Shown: positions 36,035-43,795, counted from the first letter of the stretch. The stretch is DNA of 64,000 bases from Ignavibacteriota bacterium (GCA_013112585.1 JABFGH010000013.1:1-64000), one strand, 5' to 3'. Numbers and translations are program-made. The notes: generated from the sequence alone by a model not told the origin.

Positions 36035-36292
36035 TCACATAACATATTCTTTTGGAACTCTAACAACATCCGGTTGACTGAGAACAGTTTCATAGTTTCT
36101 GTCAGTTTCATACAATAAATTTTTTTCATGTTCACCGATAATTATTTTAAGAGAGTCCAAGTATTCTGAAACATCAATTGTATGCTCTTTCACAACTTCA
36201 TCCCTCACTCTGCTCTGCAGAAATTCAACGCTGCTGCTAAAATCGTTTAGTTCCCTTATCATATCTTTCCAATCAACAAAATAATTTTTCAC
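36035..36292 (-). CDS. Small hypothetical helical protein in sigma-54 operon
   Basis: I prefer GTG 36292 (85 residues) because GGGAGG lies 5-6 bp upstream; a TTG at 36316 is in frame but precedes that site. The product is acidic and helical (KNYFVDWKDMIRELNDFSS, EYLDSLKIIIGEHEKNLLYE) and ends VVRVPKEYVM. No signal peptide, cysteine or known motif is seen. It is co-directional with the ferredoxin upstream and the crotonase-like gene downstream. Confidence 0.65.
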   Translation of the reverse strand: MKNYFVDWKDMIRELNDFSSSVEFLQSRVRDEVVKEHTIDVSEYLDSLKIIIGEHEKNLLYETDRNYETVLSQPDVVRVPKEYVM

Positions 36293-36353
36293 TTTTTCCT
36301 CCCGCTTATTATTCAAATCTAAATTTCAAATCACATTCATGCACTTAACTTGG

Positions 36354-36545
36354 CTAGTATGTCTGCACTACTCTATTGACAAATAAATCTTGTCTTTTTA
36401 CTTTTTTACTATCTTCACACTGCGCCCAGGGAACAATAAACTTTACTTCCTCTGAATGGGCGTGCTTCATCACAGGTACATGCTTTTTATCATTTATTCG
36501 TCTGGATATAAATGATTTTTGTTTTCTGTTTAATGATTTCTTCAC
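36354..36545 (-). CDS. Small basic hypothetical protein in sigma-54 operon
   Basis: GTG 36545 with GAGAGG 8 bp upstream gives 63 residues. The N-terminal third is strongly basic (KKSLNRKQKSFISRRINDKKH), followed by a mixed section with HAHSEEVKFIVPWAQCEDSKK. It may bind nucleic acid or be a folded small domain; nothing is recognised. The good ribosome binding site and the place in the operon are the main support. Confidence 0.55.
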   Translation of the reverse strand: MKKSLNRKQKSFISRRINDKKHVPVMKHAHSEEVKFIVPWAQCEDSKKVKRQDLFVNRVVQTY

Positions 36546-36682
36546 TTTAACCACCTCTCAATTTTAATTGAACCTCTTTTTATTCATCGTGTCTTTAGAT
36601 ACTTAGGCTGAAAATTATTTTGCAATTTTTGTTCTACTGTTTTGTAAGAGGGAAAAAGATAGCAGGGAATAGTATTAACTAA

Positions 36683-36892
36683 CTAATTGAGTACTATTTC
36701 AGTTTTTAGTAAAGCTCCCTCAACCGGGCAAACACTTATACATTGAGGCTCCTCAAAAATACCTTCACATTCTGTACACTTGTTTGGGTCAATTTCATAA
36801 TGCAATTCGTCGTTTTCAAAAATTGCTTCATTTGGGCATTCGTGAATGCATGCTGCACATGAGATACATTCTTCGGTAATTAAGTAAGCCAT
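36683..36892 (-). CDS. YfhL-type 2[4Fe-4S] ferredoxin
   Basis: The 69-residue ferredoxin has two cysteine clusters. The first is C9-x2-C12-x2-C15-x3-CP (C19). The second is C39-x2-C42-x8-C51-x3-CP (C55), with the eight-residue insertion typical of YfhL/Allochromatium-type low-potential ferredoxins. It carries electrons for an unidentified partner. GAGGA precedes the ATG. It is the first gene after a GG-N10-GC sigma-54 promoter (36939-36956), so it probably heads the operon that ends with the crotonase-like gene. No partner oxidoreductase is encoded in that operon. Confidence 0.92.
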   Translation of the reverse strand: MAYLITEECISCAACIHECPNEAIFENDELHYEIDPNKCTECEGIFEEPQCISVCPVEGALLKTEIVLN

Positions 36893-36938
36893 TTTATCCT
36901 CATAATTTGTTCTTATTAATAACTTACTATAGCATACG

Positions 36939-36956
36939 ATGCAAATTGTGAGCCAA
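36939..36956 (-). promoter_or_regulatory. sigma-54 promoter of the ferredoxin operon
   Basis: On the minus strand TTGGCTCACAATTTGCAT has the invariant GG and GC exactly 10 bp apart and matches TGGCAC-N5-TTGC at all but one core position. The expected start is near 36930, about 40 nt before the ferredoxin ATG. Two operators lie 96-141 bp upstream of that start. Confidence 0.8.
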
Positions 36957-37025
36957 TCTTAAATGGCTGAATATAGGTGATTTAACCCCTTTTTGACCGG
37001 AATATTCAGAATAAATATTTTATTG

Positions 37026-37041
37026 ATTGCATATCTGCAAT
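37026..37041. promoter_or_regulatory. 16-bp inverted repeat, putative activator site 1
   Basis: ATTGCATATCTGCAAT, that is ATTGCA-N4-TGCAAT with perfect arms. It lies between divergent genes 36892 and 37272, 30 bp from a second copy. The same motif pair precedes the 43373 operon and the activator gene. Confidence 0.8.
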
Positions 37042-37055
37042 GGGGTGATATTACA

Positions 37056-37071
37056 TTTGCATAACTGCAAT
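37056..37071. promoter_or_regulatory. 16-bp inverted repeat, putative activator site 2
   Basis: TTTGCATAACTGCAAT matches site 1 with one mismatch in the left arm. Start-to-start spacing is 30 bp, about three helical turns, which places both sites on the same DNA face. Confidence 0.78.
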
Positions 37072-37208
37072 GTTTAATAATCTATAAACGGCGGTTAGCA
37101 GAATAATTAACTAAATAATAGACCTAATTTATTAGCTATTCTCTTAAAATTTTTATTCTTTTAGTATATAATCTCTTTTCTAACTTGAAAATTATTTTTC
37201 TAAAGAGA

Positions 37209-37226
37209 TTGGCAGCATAATTGACT
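37209..37226 (+). promoter_or_regulatory. degenerate sigma-54-like promoter of the Rnk-like gene
   Basis: TTGGCAGCATAATTGACT has a full -24 element (TTGGCA) but GA instead of GC at the -12 element. The spacing is correct. It lies 45 bp before the ATG and about 140-180 bp from the paired operators. Confidence 0.5.
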
Positions 37227-37271
37227 TATATATCTAATGAGAAAACTTTAAATTTGATAAGGTGATAATAG

Positions 37272-37685
37272 ATGAAAAAATCTATCTATATAACAGATTT
37301 TGATATGAGAAGATTTAAATGGCTGGCGAACAACGCAGCAAAATTTGATGAATTGTACAAAAAAAATATTTATCGTTTAGAAAAAGAATTGGAAAAAGCT
37401 TTAATAGTTGAACCGAAGGAAATTCCGCCAAGTGTAATAACTATGTACACTACTTATAAAATTAAAGACCTGGCAACTGATAAAGAAAATACCTACACAT
37501 TAGTTTTTCCCTTCGATGCAGATACCGGACAAAATAAAATCTCTATCTTAACTCAAATTGGAGTTTCGTCTATAGGTTTAAGTTCGGGCGATGTTATTGA
37601 ATTTGAAGATGCTTCCGGTAAAAGAAAAATTGAAATAGTCGAAATAATTTATCAGCCGGAAAGGGAAGGATTATTTTATTCATAA
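37272..37685 (+). CDS. Rnk/GreA-GreB C-terminal-like protein (copy 1)
   Basis: The 137-residue protein has an N-terminal helical part (about 1-50) and a C-terminal FKBP-like GreA/GreB domain: YTLVFPFDADTGQNKISILTQIGVSSIGLSSGDVIEFEDASGKRKIEIVEI. The length and layout resemble Rnk, the nucleoside-diphosphate-kinase regulator that binds RNA polymerase through the same site as Gre factors. The short helical part lacks the long acidic-tipped coiled coil of GreA, so transcript cleavage is not expected. AAGGTGA precedes the ATG. A paralogue lies at 42308. Confidence 0.8.
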   Translation: MKKSIYITDFDMRRFKWLANNAAKFDELYKKNIYRLEKELEKALIVEPKEIPPSVITMYTTYKIKDLATDKENTYTLVFPFDADTGQNKISILTQIGVSSIGLSSGDVIEFEDASGKRKIEIVEIIYQPEREGLFYS

Positions 37686-37866
37686 CCAATTTGATTTCTA
37701 TTATTAATTAAATTTTTGTTTCAATCACCTACGGAAAAATTTTTAAGACGTTAAATGTGCTTAGCAAGCAAACTGATTTGATACATGAAAGTATTTCGAT
37801 AAACGTATGAATAATTAAAAGTATATGCCCCGCATTTGACCGCCGTGATAAAATAAGGATTACAAA

Positions 37867-39126
37867 ATGAACTTGATTAAACCAATTGAATGGATGGAGA
37901 ATAAAAATGTTAATAAATCTGAAAACACAGAAATTATAAACAAATTTTTCCCTCCGGGCATCGCAAATTCTGCAAGAAGTTTCCACCGCCAAATTAAGGA
38001 TTATAAAATTACACCCTTAAAAAATCTTGCTCATCTTTCCGCAATGATCAATGTGGGAGGCATTTGGGTAAAGGATGAATCGCAAAGATTAAACTTGAAT
38101 TCATTTAAAGTACTTGGCGGTTCCTTTGCTGTTTATAATTTTTTAAAAACAAAATTAGAACTTAATGACAAAGAAATAAGTCTCGCTGAATTAAAATCAA
38201 AAAAAATTAAAAAAAAATTAGGCGATATTAAATTTGCTGCCGCAACAGATGGAAATCATGGAATGGGAATGGCTTGGGCAGCCAAGCAGGCAGGGTTCGA
38301 TTCTATAATTTATGTTCATAAAAATACAACGCAGCCCCGAATAAATGCTATTAAAAATAATGGAGCCGAAGTTGTAATTGTTGACGGCACCTATGATGAT
38401 GCCGTAAGAAAAGCGACCGCCGATTCTAAAAAAAATGGATGGCAGGTTATTTCCGATACATCGTGGGAAAATTATGAAGATATACCCAAATGGGTAATGC
38501 AGGGCTACACTACAATGTTTTCAGAAACCCAGGAACAGTTAGCAGCGCAGGGCATTATTAAACCTACGCACATCTTCGTTCAAGCCGGCGTTGGTGCATT
38601 AGCCGCAGCAACTATTGGTTATTACCGCCAATTATTCGATGCAGATTCTCCCAAATTTGTTGTTGTAGAACCTGATAAAGCTCAGTGCCTTTTCCAATCT
38701 GCAAGAATTTCTGACGGCAAACCATACAGCTTTTTAGGCGACTTAAATACTATTATGGCAGGCTTAGCATGCGGCGACCCAAGCCCGATTGCTTGGGATA
38801 TTCTGCGGGATTATACTGATGCATTTGTTGTTTCACCCGATTACGTTGCAGCAAAGGCTATGCGTGTTTATGGCGTTCCATTAGCCGGGGATCCTTTTAT
38901 AGTTTCCGGTGAATCCGGTGCGGTTACACTCGGTGCGCTAATGTTTACAATGTGTCTCCCCGAATACAAACCTTTGCGAAAACATCTGGGCATAAACCGT
39001 GATTCTCAAATTTTATTAATAAATACCGAAGGGAATACTGATCCGGATGATTTTAGGCAGGTAGTTTGGGAAGGAAGCAATCCGGTACCGAAAAGATATA
39101 GTATGATAAATAAATTTGATAAATGA
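37867..39126 (+). CDS. dpaL: Diaminopropionate ammonia-lyase
   Basis: The 419-residue fold-type II PLP enzyme has the PLP-lysine segment LNSFKVLGGSFAVYNF, ATDGNHGMGMAWAAKQAG and FVQAGVGALAAATIGYY. It also has a glycine-rich phosphate site near VSGESGAVTLGALMF. These match YgeX/DpaL, which converts 2,3-diaminopropionate to pyruvate and ammonia. The length agrees with the family (about 400). AAGGATT precedes the ATG. It is followed 66 bp later by formate-tetrahydrofolate ligase. Confidence 0.9.
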   Translation: MNLIKPIEWMENKNVNKSENTEIINKFFPPGIANSARSFHRQIKDYKITPLKNLAHLSAMINVGGIWVKDESQRLNLNSFKVLGGSFAVYNFLKTKLELNDKEISLAELKSKKIKKKLGDIKFAAATDGNHGMGMAWAAKQAGFDSIIYVHKNTTQPRINAIKNNGAEVVIVDGTYDDAVRKATADSKKNGWQVISDTSWENYEDIPKWVMQGYTTMFSETQEQLAAQGIIKPTHIFVQAGVGALAAATIGYYRQLFDADSPKFVVVEPDKAQCLFQSARISDGKPYSFLGDLNTIMAGLACGDPSPIAWDILRDYTDAFVVSPDYVAAKAMRVYGVPLAGDPFIVSGESGAVTLGALMFTMCLPEYKPLRKHLGINRDSQILLINTEGNTDPDDFRQVVWEGSNPVPKRYSMINKFDK

Positions 39127-39192
39127 TTTTTCTAGTGTTTTTAAATAATATATATTGAATAGAAAACAACAATACTTTAATGGAGTAAACAA

Positions 39193-40875
39193 ATGAATTC
39201 AGACCTTGAAATAGCCCGTAATGTAAAATTAAATGATATAAAAGTTTTATTGGAACAGTTAGAGATATCTGAAGATGATTTTGAATTTTACGGCAAATAC
39301 ACAGGCAAAATTAAATTATCGGTTTTAGAAAAACTGAAATCGAAACCGGATGGCAAATTAATTTTAGTTACTGCAATAACCCCGACAAGTTTTGGCGAAG
39401 GTAAAACACTTACTTCTATTGGGCTTGGGCAGGCATTAAATAAAATAGGCAAGAACGGAATTATCGCAATTCGTGAGCCTTCGGTTGGACCTGTATTTGG
39501 AATTAAAGGCGGTGCAGCGGGCGGCGGATATTCCCAGGTACTGCCGATGGAAATGATAAACCTCCATTTTAACGGGGACCTAAATGCAATTGCGGCAGCA
39601 CATAATTTACTGGCTGCCATGCTCGATAACCATATTCTTAAAGGAAATGATCTTGGCATTGATGTAACAAATATTTTATGGAACCGTACGATGGATATGA
39701 ATGACCGCTCATTAAGGCAAATTGTAATTGGTTTGGGCGGAAGAGTAAATGGAATTCCGCGTGAATCGGCTTTTGTTATTACCGCCGCTTCCGAAATTAT
39801 GGCAATACTCGCATTGGCTACTTCGCGAAAAAATTTAAAAGAACGGTTAGGGGAAATTGTTGTTGGCTATACTTATGATAAAAAAATCGTTAAAGCTAAA
39901 GATTTAGATGCACACAAAGCAATGGCGGTTTTATTGAATGATGCAATTATGCCAAACCTTGTTCAAACAAGCGAACACACTCCCGCTCTTGTACATGCAG
40001 GTCCATTTGCAAATATTGCCCACGGAACCAACAGTATTATTGCCGATAAAATTGCACTGAAGTTAGCAGATTATGTTGTTACCGAATGCGGATTCGGAGC
40101 CGACCTTGGCGCTGAAAAGTTTTTCGATATAGTATGCCGTAATTCAGATATCTATCCTTCAACTGTGGTTATTGTTGCTACATGCAGAGCCATAAAATTA
40201 CACGGCGGCGTAAGTGAAAAGCCTGAAGAAAATCTTTACAAAGAAAACAAAGAAGCTTTTGCAAAAGGATTAGCAAATTTAGAAGCACACATTTTAAATA
40301 TGCAGAAATTCGGTGTTCCAATAATTGTAGCAATTAATAAATTCCCAAAAGATACAGATTCAGAAATAGATATGATTTATGAATTGTGTAAAAATATGAA
40401 TGTTGAATGCGCCGCGCATGAGGCATTTGTTAAAGGCGGAGATGGAGCGATAGAGTTAGCTGAAAAGACCGCAGCCCTTGCCGATAATTTTGAAATAACC
40501 GATCGAAAATTTTTATATGAACTTGATAAAACAGTTGAAAATAAAATTGAGACTATTGCCGTAGAAATTTATGGTGCAAAAGATGTTTATTTTGAAAAAA
40601 GAGCAAAGGCAAAAATAAAACGGTTTACAGATTTAGGTTACGGAAATCTGCCGATCTGCATAGCAAAAACACAATCCTCACTATCGGATAACAAAAGAGC
40701 AATTGGTGCACCTAAAAATTGGACATTGACTGTAACAGATGCAAAGCTTTCTGCAGGTGCCGGTTTTCTGGTTATTGTTTGCGGCGATATGATGCTAATG
40801 CCGGGTCTGCCTAAAATTCCCGCCGCAGTTAATATGGATGTGGATGAGGATGGCAATATTACTGGATTGTTTTAA
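39193..40875 (+). CDS. fhs: Formate-tetrahydrofolate ligase
   Basis: The 560-residue ligase has the ATP site TPTSFGEGKTLTSIGLGQALN, then REPSVGPVFGIKGGAAGGGYSQV (in parts), EMINLHFNGDLNAI and LVHAGPFANIAHGTNSI. It ends with the usual VCGDMMLMPGLPKIPAAVNMDVDE. It makes 10-formyl-tetrahydrofolate from formate, feeding purine synthesis and one-carbon metabolism. GGAG precedes the ATG. A long imperfect hairpin follows at 40899-40953. Confidence 0.97.
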   Translation: MNSDLEIARNVKLNDIKVLLEQLEISEDDFEFYGKYTGKIKLSVLEKLKSKPDGKLILVTAITPTSFGEGKTLTSIGLGQALNKIGKNGIIAIREPSVGPVFGIKGGAAGGGYSQVLPMEMINLHFNGDLNAIAAAHNLLAAMLDNHILKGNDLGIDVTNILWNRTMDMNDRSLRQIVIGLGGRVNGIPRESAFVITAASEIMAILALATSRKNLKERLGEIVVGYTYDKKIVKAKDLDAHKAMAVLLNDAIMPNLVQTSEHTPALVHAGPFANIAHGTNSIIADKIALKLADYVVTECGFGADLGAEKFFDIVCRNSDIYPSTVVIVATCRAIKLHGGVSEKPEENLYKENKEAFAKGLANLEAHILNMQKFGVPIIVAINKFPKDTDSEIDMIYELCKNMNVECAAHEAFVKGGDGAIELAEKTAALADNFEITDRKFLYELDKTVENKIETIAVEIYGAKDVYFEKRAKAKIKRFTDLGYGNLPICIAKTQSSLSDNKRAIGAPKNWTLTVTDAKLSAGAGFLVIVCGDMMLMPGLPKIPAAVNMDVDEDGNITGLF

Positions 40876-40898
40876 TTTTCGGATTCTAATAAAAAAAA

Positions 40899-40953
40899 CT
40901 TCCTCTCACTTTAGCTTTTTATTAAAAATACTGCAAAGCTAAGTGCGAGGAAG
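40899..40953. terminator. long imperfect hairpin after fhs
   Basis: CTTCCTCTCACTTTAGCTTT (40899-40918) pairs with 40935-40953 with one bulge and one mismatch, giving a stem of about 18 pairs. It is preceded by eight A but has no T-run after it, so it may protect the transcript end or terminate poorly. It is not one of the window's dispersed palindromes. Confidence 0.6.
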
Positions 40954-41061
40954 CGTAGGGAGAGAATTTCTAATCTGAGATTTTGCAAAACCTCTTTGCA
41001 TCACCGCTTCCAAAGGAATCCCTTTGGGAAAATCCCGTAGTGTCCCCCGATTAAGACGTTT
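40954..41061. other. intergenic stretch with a small hairpin
   Basis: It contains CCAAAGG-AATC-CCTTTGG (41010-41027) and no gene. Together with 41313-41499 it forms the remainder of the 624-bp gap around a MITE-like element; 41313-41499 shows nothing recognisable. Confidence 0.5.
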
Positions 41062-41312
41062 AACCCGAATTATGCAATAGAGAAAATTGCACGGTGCTTC
41101 AGCGCCGTGAATCCTGCCCGTCCGGCAGGCGGGATTGAACAAACATAAATATTGGGTTTTAACCCAAATGGTTGTGGGCCTGCCCACCGGCAAAGGCGGG
41201 CTAAAGCCCCTTACATAATTTTAAGATCAATCACCGTCATAAATGACGGTGCAATTACAAATACAATTTTTTTTTAGATCTTACAAACTATTTCTAATGC
41301 ATAATTCGGGTT
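41062..41312. mobile_element. MITE-like element with terminal inverted repeats, copy 1
   Basis: The element is bounded by perfect 15-bp inverted ends (AACCCGAATTATGCA ... TGCATAATTCGGGTT), with similarity extending to about 20 bp. Inside are several hairpins: CACGGTGC-TTCA-GCGCCGTG, the 21-bp CCTGCC...GGCGGG palindrome (41113-41133), TTGGGTTTTAACCCAA, and CACCGTCA-TAAA-TGACGGTG near the right end. It has no coding capacity. A copy at 49361-49630 is about 95% identical outside one insertion. No clear target duplication is visible. Confidence 0.8.
41113..41133. repeat. 21-bp REP-like palindrome in MITE copy 1
   Basis: CCTGCCCGTC followed by CGGCAGGCGGG, the core 21-bp unit of the window's GC-rich palindrome family. 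It is identical at 49412-49432 and in reverse complement at 49541-49561. Confidence 0.85.
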
Positions 41313-41499
41313 CGAGAACCTCTTGTCGGGATGAAACATTCTCATCATAATTACAGAGTGCATACCCGCGAAATGAAGCTGCGGAACAGGCGGCAAAAAC
41401 AAGCCCAACAAGATGGCATGCAAGCTCCTTGAAATGATGATTTATTGTTACAAACAAATTTTATGCAAAGACTTCTAATTCGTACTGATAATTTTTCAA

Positions 41500-42264
41500 C
41501 TAGATAAAGATCATATCTTTTTCAGTTTCATAATTGGGGTTAATTGGCTGCAGAGCCGATGTAACCTGAACTGAATATGCATGTGTTATTTTTCGGTTCA
41601 CTATTTTAGCTGAACATTTTACAATGTTATATTTTTCAAATAATTCATTTTTAATGCTGTCGATCAGTTGTAATTTTATCGTGTCATCATTTTTATTATC
41701 GGTATTAATAAATGAGCTGTCAAGAATGTTTTTTTCAACGAGCTGAATAATATCTTCGGCAAATAATGTTTCAAAGCCTTCGGTTTCAACAACTACTTTT
41801 AATGGAATTTCCACAAAGCCTTTCTGAATTCCCGGAACTAAAATCTGCTCTAGTACAATTGGTATTTCAATTTTGTATTGTTTTATATATTCATTATCAA
41901 CATTCTTTTTAACGGAAAACTGACAATTATATTTCATCATTTGCTTATCGCCATTAACCGGTGATACTTTTTCATAAAAAAACGGATAATTAAAATCAAT
42001 TTTTAACTTGTTAACATAAATTGATTTCAAGTATTCAATCAATCTATTACTCAACTGAATTGGTCCGATATAACGCGTCTTATCATTTACAATTTTAAGA
42101 ATATTTTCTTCAATCCGGTCTTCATATTTCTTTTCAACTTCAGCTTTAATCGTTAAATCACTAATGGTATTTTCACCTTCTACTTTTGATTTTACTCCAA
42201 TTGTAATTGGAGAACTTAAATCACTTATTTCAAATGTTACATAATACTTTTCAATATCTGTCAT
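41500..42264 (-). CDS. FolE2-like (GTP cyclohydrolase IB family) protein without catalytic motif
   Basis: I chose ATG 42264 (254 residues) because GGAG lies 8 bp upstream; ATG 42291 is in frame but less well placed. The region KIDFNYPFFYEKVSPVNGDKQMMKY resembles the FolE2 pattern 'FPYFI.K.APVSG..SLMDY', and FETLFAEDIIQLVEKNI resembles 'FVWIEDLIELVE'. The hallmark segment with the catalytic cysteine and histidine (PCSKxIS...GAHNQRG) is absent: at that place the protein reads IVLEQILVPGIQKGFVEIP. It probably has the tunnelling fold but not cyclohydrolase activity. It is the third gene of the operon behind the 43673 sigma-54 promoter. The family assignment was made by eye. Confidence 0.55.
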   Translation of the reverse strand: MTDIEKYYVTFEISDLSSPITIGVKSKVEGENTISDLTIKAEVEKKYEDRIEENILKIVNDKTRYIGPIQLSNRLIEYLKSIYVNKLKIDFNYPFFYEKVSPVNGDKQMMKYNCQFSVKKNVDNEYIKQYKIEIPIVLEQILVPGIQKGFVEIPLKVVVETEGFETLFAEDIIQLVEKNILDSSFINTDNKNDDTIKLQLIDSIKNELFEKYNIVKCSAKIVNRKITHAYSVQVTSALQPINPNYETEKDMIFI

Positions 42265-42307
42265 CGTGAATACTCCATAATTTTTTACCAAAAATATTAG
42301 CTAATAA

Positions 42308-42709
42308 TTAATCTTGCATTTGAGAATGACGTACATCTTCGATTTTTAATTTTCTTAATCCTGCCGGTACGCTCCACTCAATAATATCACCAACTTTGTA
42401 ACCCAATAGTGCGGTGCCGATTGGTGCAAGTATCGATATTTTATTTTCGCTTAAATCTGCTTCGTTAGGATAAACTAATTGATACTCGAACTTTGCATTT
42501 GTTTTCATATCCATTACAAAAACAGTTGAATGCATTCTTATTACATTATCATCCATCTTTTCTTCCGCCATAACCTCTGCGCGTTCAAGCTCTACCTTTA
42601 AGTCCTGCAGAGTTTTTTGATCCTGTACTCTAAATGCGCTTGCTGAAGAAAGAATTTTTTGCAGCTTCGCCTTATCTTTTTCAGTTATATAAATTCTTCG
42701 TTCGTTCAT
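42308..42709 (-). CDS. Rnk/GreA-GreB C-terminal-like protein (copy 2)
   Basis: The 133-residue protein begins MNERRIYITEKDKAKLQKIL, has a short helical section and then the GreA/GreB C-terminal fold: FEYQLVYPNEADLSENKISILAPIGTALLGYKVGDIIEWSVPAGLRKLKIEDV. It matches Rnk in layout and is a paralogue of the product at 37272 (SISILxxIGxxxxGxxxGDxIE-type segment in both). It may bind RNA polymerase. It lies 37 bp after the AhpD-like gene and 43 bp before the FolE2-like gene. Confidence 0.85.
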   Translation of the reverse strand: MNERRIYITEKDKAKLQKILSSASAFRVQDQKTLQDLKVELERAEVMAEEKMDDNVIRMHSTVFVMDMKTNAKFEYQLVYPNEADLSENKISILAPIGTALLGYKVGDIIEWSVPAGLRKLKIEDVRHSQMQD

Positions 42710-42746
42710 TTTATTACCTTTTTACTGTTTTTAGCTTTAAAATTAT

Positions 42747-43373
42747 TTAATTCTTCTTATTCCTAATATCGTTCAAACCTCTCAGTGCTGCATGAATAAC
42801 CGCAAACGGCAAACAAACTATGCCTGCTGTCAGCATTCCTAATTCGTAAAACAATGAGCTGTCTGTGTACGGTACTCCTTTTAGTCTGGACTGCAATGCA
42901 CTCAAAGGAATTCCGTACATGTTGCCTGCGATCATAATTTGTACAGCAGAAAGAATAACAGCGGCTTTTTTTTCACCATATTCCTTTACTAAAGAATCAT
43001 AAGCATATTTTTCCGGGTATCCTCTGGAATCGGCAAAATGCTGTGCAAATATTATTGCTTTTGCTTCCTCCGGTTTAATAAAGTTATCTTCGCCGCTTAA
43101 AAAGCTGCTAATCTCTTCGCTACTCATTCCCTGCTGCAAGGCTATTTTAGTATGCTGGTATGAGCATGCTGCACAACCGTTTACCTCCGTTACCGCCAAT
43201 TGTAAACGTTCCACAAAATCTATATCAATAATATTGTTTTTTTTATTTTTCTTTAAATTCAAAATTGCACTTGGAATGAAGACAAATGCACGATACATTT
43301 CATAAAAACTGAACTTACGTTTAAAATCAACTCTTGAACTTATTGCTTCAGGTATTTGAATGTCATTTATCAT
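42747..43373 (-). CDS. Carboxymuconolactone decarboxylase/AhpD-like protein
   Basis: The 208-residue protein has an AhpD-like core with the redox motif C67-x2-C70-SYQ-H74 (NGCAACSYQH) followed by IALQQGMSSEEI, as in alkylhydroperoxidase D and related disulfide reductases. A C-terminal hydrophobic stretch (LGMLTAGIVCLPFAVIHAAL) could attach it to the membrane. It probably reduces peroxides or disulfides. It is the first gene of the operon behind a predicted sigma-54 promoter (43673-43690), with a leader of about 290 nt. Confidence 0.82.
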   Translation of the reverse strand: MINDIQIPEAISSRVDFKRKFSFYEMYRAFVFIPSAILNLKKNKKNNIIDIDFVERLQLAVTEVNGCAACSYQHTKIALQQGMSSEEISSFLSGEDNFIKPEEAKAIIFAQHFADSRGYPEKYAYDSLVKEYGEKKAAVILSAVQIMIAGNMYGIPLSALQSRLKGVPYTDSSLFYELGMLTAGIVCLPFAVIHAALRGLNDIRNKKN

Positions 43374-43672
43374 TTTAGTGTTTGTAATCTTTAAAGGCTC
43401 TTTTCATTGCACAAACTCCAACATCAAATACTTGCATTTTTACAATAAACCCGGTGCGCATTAGTTTAATACATAAAAGTTTTTATTGATCAGTATTTCA
43501 AGTTCAGCGTTTATCGGCGCTTTTATTTTGACTGCTGCAATTCTTTCTTTAAACGTTGTTCTTTTATCATTATTTAAGGCTTTTCTTGCTGTCTGATTTG
43601 CCTTTGTCCTAAGCCGTGCAAAGCCTCATAAATTGTTAAGATTTGGTTAGTTATATAACTCATTAAATATAT
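43374..43672 (-). other. long untranslated leader of the AhpD-like operon
   Basis: If transcription starts near 43664, the message has about 290 nt before the ATG. The minus strand here holds only tiny frames. The best is a possible 28-codon frame ending just before the ATG (MRTGFIVKMQVFDVG...), with no strong ribosome binding site. No known riboswitch pattern was recognised. Confidence 0.45.
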
Positions 43673-43690
43673 AGGCAAAAAGGAAGCCAA
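43673..43690 (-). promoter_or_regulatory. sigma-54 promoter of the AhpD-like operon
   Basis: On the minus strand TTGGCTTCCTTTTTGCCT has GG-N10-GC in the correct spacing and shares TTGGCT and TTTGC with the ferredoxin promoter. Paired operators lie about 85-130 bp upstream of the expected start, as at the ferredoxin operon. Confidence 0.75.
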
Positions 43691-43748
43691 TTATTTAAAT
43701 AACTTTTCTAATTAAAATTAAAAGATTTTGGATTTCACAGAATTGAGC

Positions 43749-43764
43749 ATTGCATAATTGCAAT
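43749..43764. promoter_or_regulatory. 16-bp inverted repeat, putative activator site 3
   Basis: ATTGCATAATTGCAAT, with perfect ATTGCA-N4-TGCAAT arms. It lies between the AhpD-like operon and the divergent activator gene, 31 bp from a second copy. Confidence 0.8.
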
Positions 43765-43779
43765 GTAGTTTAGTTACAA

Positions 43780-43795
43780 GTTTCATAATTGCAAT
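43780..43795. promoter_or_regulatory. 16-bp inverted repeat, putative activator site 4
   Basis: GTTTCATAATTGCAAT has an intact right arm and a degenerate left arm. It lies 31 bp from site 3, the same arrangement as sites 1 and 2, and 97 bp before the activator start. Confidence 0.7.

Noticed and set aside
37026-37071. FNR/Crp-type operator
   Set aside because: The arms ATTGCA/TGCAAT do not match TTGAT-N4-ATCAA or TGTGA-N6-TCACA, and no FNR/Crp gene is present in the window.
39288-39659. 123-codon antisense frame in fhs
   Set aside because: It is fully inside a well-supported gene; proline/serine-rich antisense translation is typical of a shadow frame.
40939-41193. 84-codon minus-strand open frame
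   Set aside because: It runs through the MITE-like element and its palindrome; it has no features of a protein.
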